NCBI RefSeq assembly: GCF_017329565.1
Contig: NZ_JAFMTT010000016.1
DNA: 64,000 nt
Reading direction: 5' to 3' (one strand)
Source: Alicyclobacillus mali
Lineage (GTDB): Bacteria; Bacillota; Bacilli; Alicyclobacillales; Alicyclobacillaceae
Part shown: in pieces, positions 17,509 to 26,164 of the stretch
Layout: every line of letters starts with the position of its first letter
How positions within the stretch are numbered: position 1 is the stretch's first letter
The notes under the pieces: generated by a model
What the model saw: the letters and a program-made list of their open reading frames with translations, nothing else
What the model was told of the DNA's origin: nothing
Database searches by the model: none
Translations under genes and position numbers: made by a program

Positions 17509-19184
17509 CAGTGTGTCCAGACGAGGAGCGCGATGCTGACGAGCGCCATCGCCATCACGGCGAGGTCTCTTCCGCGCACCCGCCACTCGGGCAGCAGGGC
17601 GGAGGGAGGCGGAACTTCAAACAGCCGGCGCGCCTCCATGGCATCCGCCGTCGTTTCACCGAAGCGGAGCATGCGGATGACAAACGGCGCAATGACGTTC
17701 GCCACGTCCATGAGCGCCCGCGAGGTGCTAAGAAGACGGCCGGCGTTTTGCAGGCGGACCCGGTAGGCATACCACTGTTCCCGGTAAATGACCTCGACAG
17801 CGGGGATGAACCGGGTGACAAGCGCGCCGAACCAACTGGCCAAAAGTCGCTGCCGGCGCGGCACGACGCGAGAAAGGGCGCCGTCGACGAGCGCCGCAAA
17901 TTGGAGCGACGAAAATCGCGCGAGCGCCAGCTGACCCATCTGCAAGAAGCACCAATACGGCACCACTTCAAGCAACGTGTGCTTCGCCGTGGCGGCATGA
18001 AAGGCCCAGCGCGCATGGAAGGGCGGTCCCAGCTGCAGGCCGCTCACGGCGCACGCTAGGGCGGCAAAGCTCACCCAGGTCCACGTCAGGCGCAGGCTCG
18101 TGCGCAGCGGCGCGCGCAGGGCGGCGAGCAGCGCAAGCGTGGCCAGCACGGCGACGAGATCGCCTGCAGGCCGGTGCACGAGCGCAATGGCGATGGTGAT
18201 CGCGGTCAGCGACAGCCAGCGCAGGGCTGGGTGAAAGGCGCCCACACGGCTCTCAGCGCTGGCCTCCGGTGGCGGCATGTCCATGGAGGCGGACGCCAAC
18301 TCGCTCGAGGCGCCCGCAGCCGCGGGCACGGGACCGGCTTCCTGGCTCAACGCCTCTTCGGAGCACCTCGCTCCATCCTGCACAGCGGGTGACGCCAGGA
18401 GGCGGGCGGCGAGATCTTCCGGGCGACAGAGGCCAGGCTTTGGCCCGCCCGCGGACGCGATGGCCAGCGCCAGCCGCACCGACGGCGGAAGGGGGACGCC
18501 GTCTCGCTCCAAGGACGCCGCGGATTCCGCGAAGGCCTGCGGCGTCCCGTCGAAGACGAGGCGGCCGTGGGCCAGCGCCAGTACGCGGGTGGCAGAAAAC
18601 AGCGCCTCGTCGAGATCGTGCAGGGCCGTGATGGCAAGGCCGCCTTGTTGCACAAATCGCGCGATCTCGGCGAGCAGTTCGGCCCGAGACGGCGTGTCGA
18701 GCCCGCTCGTCGGTTCGTCGCAAAGGAGCACCTCGCCAGGCCCCGCGAGCGCCATGGCGTAGACAAACTTGCGCTGCATGCCGGTCGACATGCGGGACGG
18801 AAGATCGTCCGGCTGGAGATGGCCGAGGCCGAAGGGGGCGAGCCGCGGCACCACCCATTCGCCCCACGCGCGTCGGATGTCGGCGCTTGGCATGCGCAGG
18901 CTCGCCGCGAACTCGTCCGCCGCGGAAGTGGCAATGAGCAGCCGCTCCGGCGCTTGCGGGAGGTACGTTCGCCGCACGTCCGTGGCTCCCGCAGGCGCCC
19001 GGTAGCCGATCTCGCCCGTCACGGGCTGCGACACGCCAGCCAGCGCGTCGAGAAGCGTCGACTTGCCCGAGCCGTTGTGCCCCACGAGCACAATCCACTC
19101 GCCGGCACAGGCTTCAAACGAGATGTTCGACAGAATCGGCACCTTTCCGCGCGCGAGAGTCGCCGATTTCACCTGCAACAGCAC
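17508..19184 (-). CDS. ECF transporter ATPase-EcfT fusion protein
   Basis: A 558-residue fusion. The N-terminal ABC ATPase (about residues 1-235) has Walker A GHNGSGKST, a modified signature MSTGMQRK, Walker B LLCDEPTSGLD and switch His in ALHDLDEA. A linker of ~60 residues rich in Ala, Ser and Glu follows. The C-terminal EcfT-like membrane part (about 310-558) carries the coupling-helix motif AMEARRLFE. EcfA and EcfT are normally separate. The GTG at 19184 was chosen because GGAGGG lies just upstream; this start overlaps the preceding ATPase gene by 71 bases. With bioY nearby, the cargo is probably biotin. Confidence 0.85.
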   Translation of the reverse strand: MLLQVKSATLARGKVPILSNISFEACAGEWIVLVGHNGSGKSTLLDALAGVSQPVTGEIGYRAPAGATDVRRTYLPQAPERLLIATSAADEFAASLRMPSADIRRAWGEWVVPRLAPFGLGHLQPDDLPSRMSTGMQRKFVYAMALAGPGEVLLCDEPTSGLDTPSRAELLAEIARFVQQGGLAITALHDLDEALFSATRVLALAHGRLVFDGTPQAFAESAASLERDGVPLPPSVRLALAIASAGGPKPGLCRPEDLAARLLASPAVQDGARCSEEALSQEAGPVPAAAGASSELASASMDMPPPEASAESRVGAFHPALRWLSLTAITIAIALVHRPAGDLVAVLATLALLAALRAPLRTSLRLTWTWVSFAALACAVSGLQLGPPFHARWAFHAATAKHTLLEVVPYWCFLQMGQLALARFSSLQFAALVDGALSRVVPRRQRLLASWFGALVTRFIPAVEVIYREQWYAYRVRLQNAGRLLSTSRALMDVANVIAPFVIRMLRFGETTADAMEARRLFEVPPPSALLPEWRVRGRDLAVMAMALVSIALLVWTH

Positions 19185-20061
19185 GCCGCCATCCCTCCAC
19201 AAACTCGTCTTCTGTGAGCGGCGCGAAGTCCGCTCCGGTCGCTTCCCGGATCCGGCGCGCCGCTTGAACGAGGTAAGGCGCCGCAAAGCCGAGATCGTCG
19301 CACGGGGCATGGCCGTCCGGTCCGTAGAAGAAGGCGCGGGGCGATATCGGCCCGCACATGGCGCCGTCCTTCACCACCACGATGGCGTCCGCCGCGAGCA
19401 CGTCGTCCATGTCGTGCGTGACGAGGAGCACGGTTCGCCCGGTTTGCGCGAGCTGTCGGAACACGGCGCGCATGGAGGCGCGCGCGTCGGGATCGAGCTC
19501 CGCCTGCGTCTCGTCCATCAGGAGCACGTCGGCGCCGGACGCGAGTGCGCCTGCCACCGCAAGTTTCGCCATTTCGCCGCCCGAAAGCGCGTCGACTGGG
19601 CGATCCGGCTGCACTTGGAGTCCGACGGTTTGCAGCCACTCGTGAATCTCGCTTCGAAGCGCGCCTCTTTGTGGCGCGGGCTCGCCCAGGTGCGCGGCGC
19701 GCGCGGCGATGGCGACGGCGAGTTCCTCCTCGACCGTCTGCCCGACAAAGCTGGCCGCGGGCGGCTGAAAGCCCATCTGCACGCGCCACCTCGCTTCGAG
19801 CCACGGCTGACCGTGCACGTACATCTCGCCCTGAAACCGCGCCAACCCGACCAGGGCTCGAAAAAACGAGGTCTTACCGGCACCGTTTGGGCCCACGAAC
19901 GCCACGATGCGCCCGCGGGCAATCTCGCCGGACACGTCGCGCAAAACCGGCTTCGAAGCCCCAGGGGGCGAGACGGTCAGTCGCCGCCACGCGAGCGCGG
20001 GAGGTCCCATTTGGGCCGCGTCTTTAGGCCGCGTGGACACGTTCGAAGGTGAGTTCAACAT
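19114..20061 (-). CDS. ecfA: ECF transporter ATP-binding protein
   Basis: A 315-residue ABC ATPase. Walker A is GPNGAGKT, the signature LSGGEMAKLAVAGAL, Walker B LLMDETQAELD (DETQ where DEPT is usual), and the switch His is in LVTHDMDD. The ~50 residues after the nucleotide domain are typical of ECF ATPases. It should pair with the ATPase half of the fusion gene downstream to form the energising dimer. It is transcribed away from bioY, with the BirA-type operator between them. Confidence 0.87.
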   Translation of the reverse strand: MLNSPSNVSTRPKDAAQMGPPALAWRRLTVSPPGASKPVLRDVSGEIARGRIVAFVGPNGAGKTSFFRALVGLARFQGEMYVHGQPWLEARWRVQMGFQPPAASFVGQTVEEELAVAIAARAAHLGEPAPQRGALRSEIHEWLQTVGLQVQPDRPVDALSGGEMAKLAVAGALASGADVLLMDETQAELDPDARASMRAVFRQLAQTGRTVLLVTHDMDDVLAADAIVVVKDGAMCGPISPRAFFYGPDGHAPCDDLGFAAPYLVQAARRIREATGADFAPLTEDEFVEGWRRAVAGEIGDSRARKGADSVEHLV

Positions 20062-20087
20062 GAGGCGCCCTCCGCTCGCATTCGAGG

Positions 20088-20117
20088 TTGTCTTTTGCTC
20101 CTATTGTCAACTATAAT
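20088..20117 (+). promoter_or_regulatory. Predicted bioY promoter
   Basis: TTGTCT (20088-20093), 18 bases, then a consensus TATAAT (20112-20117). The -10 box lies inside the BirA-type operator, so bound repressor would block RNA polymerase. Confidence 0.7.
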
Positions 20118-20135
20118 CCACTCGTAGGTTAACAA
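20104..20135. promoter_or_regulatory. BirA biotin-repressor operator
   Basis: TTGTCAAC (20104-20111) and GTTAACAA (20128-20135) form an inverted repeat with one mismatch and 16 bases between. This matches the Firmicute BirA operator pattern TTGTTAACC-N14-16-GGTTAACAA. Its place between bioY and the leftward ecfA gene suggests biotin control of both sides. Confidence 0.85.
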
Positions 20136-20168
20136 TATCACATGGATTCGGAGGAGTGATCAAGTTTC

Positions 20169-20747
20169 ATGGCCAAAGTTCGCGGTCTCATCTTCTGTGC
20201 GCTCTTCATCGCCATCTTCGCCGTGCTGAGCCTGGTTCAGATTCCGGTCGGCTCCGTGCCCATCACGCTCGAGACGCTCGTGGTGCAGGTGTGCGCCGGC
20301 TTGCTCGGGCCATGGTACGGCGCGCTGACCTTCGTGCTCCTCATTGTACTGGATCTCATCGGCCTGCCGCTCATCGGCGGTCACGCCGGTCCCAGCCTCA
20401 TGCTCGGCCCGACGGCCGGCTACATCTGGGGATGGCCGTTCTGCGCGCTCTTCGCGGGCCTCGCCATCTCGCGGGTGCGGCCCGGATCGCGCGGCGAGAT
20501 CGTCAAACTTATCGCCATCCTGTTCGTGCTGGGCGATCTCGTCTGTTACATCCCGGGCGTGCTGTGGCTGCGGCACGTGGTCCCGTCGCTGCACCCGTGG
20601 GGCTCCGCGCTGGCAGGCGGCGTGTGGCCGTTTTTGCCCGGCGACTTCGTCAAGAGCGTGCTGGCCGCCGTCATTGTGGCGCGAGTGCGCCGCGTGTATC
20701 CGACGGAGCGCATCCTGCGCGGCGAGCGGTATGCGGCGGAGTCCTGA
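20169..20747 (+). CDS. bioY: Biotin transporter substrate-binding subunit BioY
   Basis: A 192-residue S component with six hydrophobic segments. The BioY signature VPITLETLVVQVCAGLLG lies near residues 36-53, followed by GGHAGPSLMLGPTAGYIWGW and a C-terminal PGDFVKSVLAAV. It binds biotin in the membrane and works with the ECF ATPases and T protein. The ATG follows GGAGGAG at slightly long spacing. The BirA operator upstream independently supports biotin as substrate. Confidence 0.93.
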   Translation: MAKVRGLIFCALFIAIFAVLSLVQIPVGSVPITLETLVVQVCAGLLGPWYGALTFVLLIVLDLIGLPLIGGHAGPSLMLGPTAGYIWGWPFCALFAGLAISRVRPGSRGEIVKLIAILFVLGDLVCYIPGVLWLRHVVPSLHPWGSALAGGVWPFLPGDFVKSVLAAVIVARVRRVYPTERILRGERYAAES

Positions 20748-20773
20748 CGAGGGAGAAGCTTGTGCCGCTGTCG

Positions 20774-20808
20774 GAAGGCCCGCGCCTCGCATGGGGCGGC
20801 GGGCCTTC
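20774..20808 (+). terminator. Hairpin terminator after bioY
   Basis: GAAGGCCCGC (20774-20783) pairs perfectly with GCGGGCCTTC (20799-20808). CGCTTTTC follows shortly after. Confidence 0.6.
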
Positions 20809-20894
20809 GTCGCGCTTTTCGCGGAGAGAAGGATTTTGCATTTAGAAGCACGAACTACATCGATACGCATGCTCCGCATGGGGGGCCGAGATCG

Positions 20895-22517
20895 ATGCGG
20901 GCCTGGCTCAAGTGGCTCTTGTTGAAGCCGTTGGCGACCGAATATCGGCTGCTGGCGTACGTGGTCAGCATGCAGGTGGTGGTGCTGGCCATGGTGGCGG
21001 CCATTGTGTACGATGCCGCGGGCGGGGTGCACACGCTGGCGCACTGGGAACAGGCCATCCGGACGGATAGCCTGCCCATTCTCCGCGCGATGGCCTCGCG
21101 TCCGCTTTATCTGACGCTCTGGATTGCAGGAATCGGCACCGCACTCCTCCTCGCTTTCTCCGCCTTTGCATACCGCGAACTGTTTCTCGATCTGCGCCAA
21201 AAGCGGGACTTGCGCAGGCGTCTCGCGCACGAGTCGAGCCACGATGCGCTCACCGGGGTCCTCAATCGCGCCTACTTCATGGACTACTTCGAATACGCGG
21301 TGCGGGTAGCGGAACGAGACGCGGATCGCCTCGCGCTTTTGTACATCGATCTCGATCGGTTCGAAGCGCTGAACGCCGCCTTTGGCTATCGCGCGGGCGA
21401 CGACGTGCTGCGCGCCGTGGCTCGGGGATGGCAGGCCGAAAAGCGCAGCGCGGACGTTTTTGCCCGCTTGGGCGGGGACGAGTTTGCCCTTCTCATGGCG
21501 CACGCCGGTCCGGAGCTCGATGTCCTCGCCGTGGCGAATCGGCTCATGGCTTCGTGCCGCGAAGTGGATGCGTGGGCGAATCGTTTCGATCTCGGCGCGT
21601 GTGTCGGGATCGCCTTCTTTCCCGAAGACGGCACCACCCCCGACGTGTTGCTGCGCAAGGCGGAGCTCGCGGTGCAGCGTGCGAAGCGGCGAGGGCGGCA
21701 CCAGGTCTGCTTCTATCGGGAGTCCATTGCGGCGGCCATGTCGCGGGCGGATCGCCTGCGGAACGAATTGCCTCGCGCCATCGCGCGGGGCGAGTTGTAC
21801 GTAGTGTACCAGCCCGTCGTTGAAGCGAAGTCGGGCGAGTTGGTGTCCGCGGAGGCGCTCGTGCGCTGGCGGCACAAGGAGTTCGGCGAATTGTCGCCAG
21901 GCGAGTTCCTCCCGGTTGCGGAGGAAGCGAGGCTGATGCCGGCCATCACGCGGCGCGTGATGGAGGAGGCCATCGCCAGTCTCGCGGCGTGGCGGGAGAG
22001 CGGGCTGTCGCTCACCATCTCCTTGAACATCTCCGCGCAGGACTGCCAATTGTACGGCGATCTCGTCGACGACCTCTCGCGCGCTGTCGCAGAGTACGGC
22101 GTGAAGCCGGAAGACGTCGAGATCGAGCTGACGGAGCAGTCGTTGATGGAGCACGCGGCGGAGGATTTGGTCCGGTCGCTGTGTCAGCGCGGCTTTCGCA
22201 TCGCGCTCGACGACTTTGGCACGGGGTACGCGTCGCTCGCGTATCTGCGGCGGTTTCAGGTGACCCGGATCAAAATTGACCGGAGTTACGTGGCGCGCCT
22301 GTACACAAATGAGTACTATGAGCGGCTGATTCGCGCCGTGATGGCACTCGCGGGGGAACTGGGGCTTGAGGTCACAGCCGAAGGTGTAGAGACCGCGGAG
22401 CAGGAGGCACTCCTGCGGGCGATAGGTGTGAACAGGCTACAGGGCTTTCGCTACGGTCGGCCTGTGAGCGCGTCGGCCCTGCAGGAGGTGGCGGCGGGAC
22501 ATACAGATCCGCTTTAG
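20895..22517 (+). CDS. GGDEF-EAL cyclic-di-GMP enzyme
   Basis: A 540-residue membrane protein. Two N-terminal membrane helices (about residues 18-40 and 75-95) precede a GGDEF domain with intact RLGGDEFALL and an inhibitory I-site RSAD exactly five residues upstream. An EAL domain follows with SAEALVRWRH and LDDFGTGYASLAYL. Both active sites look intact, so it could make or degrade c-di-GMP, affecting motility or surface growth. The ATG at 20895 was chosen because it begins the first membrane segment; the frame extends upstream through a terminator-like hairpin. Confidence 0.92.
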   Translation: MRAWLKWLLLKPLATEYRLLAYVVSMQVVVLAMVAAIVYDAAGGVHTLAHWEQAIRTDSLPILRAMASRPLYLTLWIAGIGTALLLAFSAFAYRELFLDLRQKRDLRRRLAHESSHDALTGVLNRAYFMDYFEYAVRVAERDADRLALLYIDLDRFEALNAAFGYRAGDDVLRAVARGWQAEKRSADVFARLGGDEFALLMAHAGPELDVLAVANRLMASCREVDAWANRFDLGACVGIAFFPEDGTTPDVLLRKAELAVQRAKRRGRHQVCFYRESIAAAMSRADRLRNELPRAIARGELYVVYQPVVEAKSGELVSAEALVRWRHKEFGELSPGEFLPVAEEARLMPAITRRVMEEAIASLAAWRESGLSLTISLNISAQDCQLYGDLVDDLSRAVAEYGVKPEDVEIELTEQSLMEHAAEDLVRSLCQRGFRIALDDFGTGYASLAYLRRFQVTRIKIDRSYVARLYTNEYYERLIRAVMALAGELGLEVTAEGVETAEQEALLRAIGVNRLQGFRYGRPVSASALQEVAAGHTDPL

Positions 22518-22541
22518 CGGAGATGGGCGAAGGGTGCGCCG

Positions 22542-23822
22542 ATGAGACGGGGGGATCGGGCGTTGGCGGATTTGGCATACCCAAGCGCGTTGAAGCGATA
22601 TGTGGCTCTTCTGGTGGTGCAGAAATTCTTCTCGAGCGTTGTTTTATACGGCGTCGTTGCCTCGCTCTTCATGGTGTCGCGAGGGCTTGATTACACAGAA
22701 ATCTTCACGTTGGAGTCCATCTTGGCCCTCGTTCTTTTCCTTGTGGACATTCCTTCGAGCGCGTGGGCGGATAGATATGATCGAAAATGGATGTTGGTCG
22801 TCGGACATGCAGCCGCGGTGCTGTCCGTGCTGGTCTTTGCCTGGGCGCGTCCATTCTGGATGTTTGCGGTCAGCTATGCGCTCAGCGGTGTGGGTATCGC
22901 CATTCTGTCTGGCGTTGAATCGGCGTATGTATACGATCTGTGCAAAGCGTTCAATGGGCAGGAACATGCGACCCGGGTGTACGCCCGGCTTAACGCTGCA
23001 GAACAATGCGCCACCGTGTTGAGCTTTCCGTTGGGCAGTTGGCTGGCGACACACGGTTATGTGCGGGCGGTCTACGCGACGGCTGCTGCCAATGCGGCAG
23101 GGCTCGTCCTCATCCTGCTCCTGCCGGCCCAGCGGATTCGGGAGAATCAGGGACAAGAGGGCGCTCAAGGTGCGACGAACCAGCGGAGCGCGTTGGTCTC
23201 CACATGGAACTTCATTGTGTCGAACCCGCGATTGCTGCTGTTGGCCTTTGCTGGCCCCGCGGTGTGGGTGGTGTTCAACGGTTTCAACTATCTGAATCAG
23301 CCGCTCTTCGTCAGGGCAGGGTTGCCAGTGCATGACTTCGGCTGGGTGATGGCGGCCGGATCGCTCGCCGCGATGGCGATTTCGTTCTTGGTTGGCCGCG
23401 TAAACCAGCGATTTGGCTTCATGGGCCCCATTGTAGCCAGTACCTTGGCGATGTCCGCTGCTTTTGCGTGCATGGCGTGGACGAATCATCTGGCATGGAT
23501 CGTCGTCGCCATTTTGATTCTCAACATGGGCGAATCACTGCGGTCGCCCCTGTTGAACAGTCTCACGAATTCACTTGTGCCCTCGGAGGTTCGGGCGACC
23601 GCTTTATCCGTTCTGACTGCGGTCGGCACCCTGTTGACTTTGATTCTGAACCCCGTTGTTGGTTACTTTGCGGACCACTCGGTGGCCGCAGGACTTCTCT
23701 TCAGCGGCGCGCTCGTTTTCCTGTTTTCCTTCGGAGGTTTGCCGTTCCTGCTCCGCATGAGAGGGCATTCGGCGTTGCGTGAGATGTCTTCCGATCCGTC
23801 AGGGGATGCCAGTCCGCGGTAA
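22542..23822 (+). CDS. MFS transporter
   Basis: A 426-residue protein with about 12 membrane segments. The loop between TM2 and TM3 reads SSAWADRYDRKW, the MFS motif A position. It may export a drug or metabolite; no substrate-specific motif is recognised. It begins 25 bases after the GGDEF-EAL stop with GAAGGG upstream, so the two may share a transcript. Confidence 0.85.
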   Translation: MRRGDRALADLAYPSALKRYVALLVVQKFFSSVVLYGVVASLFMVSRGLDYTEIFTLESILALVLFLVDIPSSAWADRYDRKWMLVVGHAAAVLSVLVFAWARPFWMFAVSYALSGVGIAILSGVESAYVYDLCKAFNGQEHATRVYARLNAAEQCATVLSFPLGSWLATHGYVRAVYATAAANAAGLVLILLLPAQRIRENQGQEGAQGATNQRSALVSTWNFIVSNPRLLLLAFAGPAVWVVFNGFNYLNQPLFVRAGLPVHDFGWVMAAGSLAAMAISFLVGRVNQRFGFMGPIVASTLAMSAAFACMAWTNHLAWIVVAILILNMGESLRSPLLNSLTNSLVPSEVRATALSVLTAVGTLLTLILNPVVGYFADHSVAAGLLFSGALVFLFSFGGLPFLLRMRGHSALREMSSDPSGDASPR

Positions 23823-23950
23823 CTCTGTTTTGCATATTGGCGTTCGAGCTTGGACGAGGCTCGATGGGAGGAAGCTTGCGAGCCTATCATGCGGCCGATC
23901 CGCTGGGCGACAAGGCCACAATGAGCACCATCCACCAGGCGTCCATGGAG

Positions 23951-23984
23951 AGGCCCGCCTGATGAACGCGCATCAGGCGGGCCT
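23951..23984. terminator. Bidirectional terminator hairpin
   Basis: A perfect 14-bp inverted repeat (AGGCCCGCCTGATG, 23951-23964, with CATCAGGCGGGCCT, 23971-23984) around a 6-base loop lies between the MFS gene and the convergent small membrane gene. Confidence 0.75.
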
Positions 23985-23993
23985 GTGAAGCCA

Positions 23994-24347
23994 TCACGCC
24001 CAGAACCCCACGTACTGAGTCTCCTTTTCGAATCCCCACACAATCCAGATGATGTTGTACACGAAAGGGATGAGTATCCACCACACGTTCGCGCCGCTGT
24101 GCCCAAACGCGCGGCACAACTTCACCTGCCAGATGATGAAGAAGATCACGTTGACGATGGGCACGAGCAAAATCAAGATCCACCATGCGCTCTTCTGAAT
24201 CATCTTGAGCTGCAGGACGATGTTCAGGACAGGTACCCAGGCGAACCAGGCGATGCGCGCGAGTCCCGCCTTCTTGGCGAGTCGATAAAAGGCGATGGAT
24301 GTAAGAATATAAAGTGCGATGTCAATGAGGTACACCAGGACGAGCAC
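23994..24347 (-). CDS. Small polytopic membrane protein (DUF5684-like)
   Basis: A 117-residue protein with three to four hydrophobic segments. KAGLARIAWFAWVPVLN, the Trp-rich KSAWWILILLVPIVN and RAFGHSGANVWWILIPF resemble the DUF5684/signal-peptidase-like small membrane family. The function is unknown. The GTG at 24347 is directly preceded by GGGAGGTGATCGA, a near-ideal ribosome site; the in-frame ATG 36 bases earlier has none. Confidence 0.7.
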   Translation of the reverse strand: MLVLVYLIDIALYILTSIAFYRLAKKAGLARIAWFAWVPVLNIVLQLKMIQKSAWWILILLVPIVNVIFFIIWQVKLCRAFGHSGANVWWILIPFVYNIIWIVWGFEKETQYVGFWA

Positions 24348-24547
24348 TCGATCACCTCCCTCCGTCGGCTGCAACGGCCTCAAAAGTCAACTTATGCGCG
24401 CGATCTCATCTTATGAAATTTCCATCTCCTTGCCTAGGGGGATGGATCTTCGATGGAATGACATTGAAGGTCGCGCCCAGGTGACTTGGTGCGGCCGCGT
24501 GATGAATATCCCGACACAGACAACAGGGGCAAGCGAGATCGACATGC

Positions 24548-24576
24548 TTGACGAAGTGATGAGATTCGACTATTAT
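24548..24576 (+). promoter_or_regulatory. Predicted promoter of the ArsR-rhodanese operon
   Basis: TTGACG (24548-24553), 17 bases and TATTAT (24571-24576). Transcription would start near 24583, in the middle of the palindrome at 24576-24593. Confidence 0.7.
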
Positions 24577-24593
24577 TCAATTGATCAATTGAA
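24576..24593. promoter_or_regulatory. Perfect 18-bp palindrome, probable ArsR-family operator
   Basis: TTCAATTGATCAATTGAA is a perfect palindrome overlapping the end of the -10 box and the predicted start site. It lies just ahead of an ArsR-family gene. ArsR/SmtB and BigR-like operators are AT-rich TTCAA/TTGAA dyads, so autoregulation is the natural inference. Confidence 0.7.
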
Positions 24594-24609
24594 AGGTTGT
24601 GATAAGGTC

Positions 24610-25269
24610 GTGGCGATCAATTCCCGTCCTTTCAAAACCGCTGTGTACGCTGAACTGGCTCGCCTGGGAAAGGCCTTGTCCAGTCCGTTGCGGGTTGAAC
24701 TGTTGGACTTGTTGTCCAACGGGCCGAAGTCTGTGGAGAGATTGGCTCGCGAAACCCAGCAAAGCGTGGCAAACGTCTCACAGCATCTGCAGACGCTGCT
24801 CGAATGTCGGCTGGTGAAGTTTGAGAAGAGGGGCAATCTGTCGATCTACCAGTTATCCGATTCGAAAGTTGAAGATCTCATCTTGCAATTTCAGCGGGTT
24901 GGGGAGTGGCTCTATTCCGATATTGTCCGGCTACGCGACGAATGGACGGCTTCGCTCGAGGCGCAGGATGTCATGGACATGGGCGAATTGATGTCGCTCA
25001 TCGGCGGTCCCGATGTGGTGGTGGTCGACGTGCGTCCCAGGGATGAATACGAATACGACCATATTCCCGGAGCGTTGTCGATCCCCATCGATGAACTGGA
25101 ATCGAAGATATCCGAACTGCCTCGCGACAAGCGAATCGTGGTGTATTGCCGCGGTCACTACTGTTTGTACGCACCAGAGGCCGTACAGCTTCTCCGGCGC
25201 CACGGTTTCGACGTGGTTCGGCTCGATGAGGGCGTTCGCGAGTGGAATCGTCTTCCTCATGCGACCTGA
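24610..25269 (+). CDS. ArsR-family regulator fused to a rhodanese domain
   Basis: About 219 residues. An N-terminal winged HTH of the ArsR family (LGKALSSPLRVELLDLLSNG, then SVANVSQHLQTLLECRLV) is followed from about residue 125 by a rhodanese domain. That domain has VVVDVRPRDEYEYDHIPGA and the active-site Cys in VVYCRGHYCLYAPEA. The combination suggests a persulfide- or thiol-sensing regulator. The frame opens far upstream, but the promoter and operator at 24548-24593 place the start downstream, and GTG 24610 gives the family-typical N-terminus. The ribosome site is weak (AAAGG), so the start is provisional. Confidence 0.85.
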   Translation: MAINSRPFKTAVYAELARLGKALSSPLRVELLDLLSNGPKSVERLARETQQSVANVSQHLQTLLECRLVKFEKRGNLSIYQLSDSKVEDLILQFQRVGEWLYSDIVRLRDEWTASLEAQDVMDMGELMSLIGGPDVVVVDVRPRDEYEYDHIPGALSIPIDELESKISELPRDKRIVVYCRGHYCLYAPEAVQLLRRHGFDVVRLDEGVREWNRLPHAT

Positions 25270-25341
25270 ACGAATGTTGTGAGGCACGCATTCTGTGAGG
25301 TCTGTGACACTTTGGTGGAAGTGAGATGGGAGGAGATCAGC

Positions 25342-26070
25342 ATGATCTTTCGGCAGTATCTCCATGAAGATCCGATTGCCATTTCGTATCTGTTCGGCTG
25401 CGGTAGCAAGAGCGAGGGGATTGTCGTCGATCCCGTGGATGACGTCGAGTGGTACATCCGCGAGGCTCAGCGCCTTGGTGTAAACATTCGTTATGTGTTC
25501 GACACGCACATTCACGCCGATCACGTGTCAGGTGGGCGCGAGTTAGCAAAGCGGACAGGCGCCCAATACGTGCTGCATCGTTCGGCAGATGTTGCGTATT
25601 CGTTCGAAGCTGTCGAGGATGGAGATGTCTTACTCGCTGGTAATACCAAGGTTCAAGTCCTTCACACACCCGGTCACACGCCTGAACACATCTCACTTCT
25701 CGTGTCGGATCTACGGCGCAGTGAAGAACCATGGTTTGTGGTTACGGGTCACACGTTGATGATTGGCGATGTCGGGCGAACGGAACTGGCCACAAGTTTG
25801 GAAGAAGGCGCTAGTGCCCTATATGACAGTCTGTTCAACAAACTGCTCACTCTGGAGAATACCGTCGAGGTCTATCCTGGAGCGTATTCTGGCTCTGTCT
25901 GCGGACGCTATCTCTCTGGAAAGCCGAGCTCGACCATAGGCTATGAACGAAAGTTTAACCAAGCGCTGAAGCCTAGATCGAAGTCCGAGTTTATCGCCTT
26001 CATGACAAAGGATGTACCACCTGTTCCTCGGGATCACGAGAAAATTCGCCGTATCAACGCCGGTGAATGA
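25342..26070 (+). CDS. MBL-fold hydrolase, persulfide-dioxygenase-like
   Basis: A 242-residue metallo-beta-lactamase-fold protein. The metal motif is THIHADHVSGG, with further ligands in HTPGHTPEH and GDVGRTEL. This arrangement is typical of ETHE1/persulfide dioxygenases and their rhodanese-linked relatives. It lies 72 bases after the ArsR-rhodanese gene and follows GGGAGGAG, so the two probably act together in sulfane-sulfur handling. Confidence 0.85.
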   Translation: MIFRQYLHEDPIAISYLFGCGSKSEGIVVDPVDDVEWYIREAQRLGVNIRYVFDTHIHADHVSGGRELAKRTGAQYVLHRSADVAYSFEAVEDGDVLLAGNTKVQVLHTPGHTPEHISLLVSDLRRSEEPWFVVTGHTLMIGDVGRTELATSLEEGASALYDSLFNKLLTLENTVEVYPGAYSGSVCGRYLSGKPSSTIGYERKFNQALKPRSKSEFIAFMTKDVPPVPRDHEKIRRINAGE

Positions 26071-26164
26071 ACGAGCCGCAAACGAAATGTGGCTTGTTGT
26101 CGCAAGCGGGGGCGTGTATCGAACACGCCCTCATTCCGTACTTGTCTGAAGTGGGGGATACACG

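Noticed and set aside
20160..22154. A 664-codon minus-strand frame opposite bioY and the GGDEF-EAL gene
   Set aside because: It is the antisense of two well-supported genes, charged and low-complexity, with no ribosome site.
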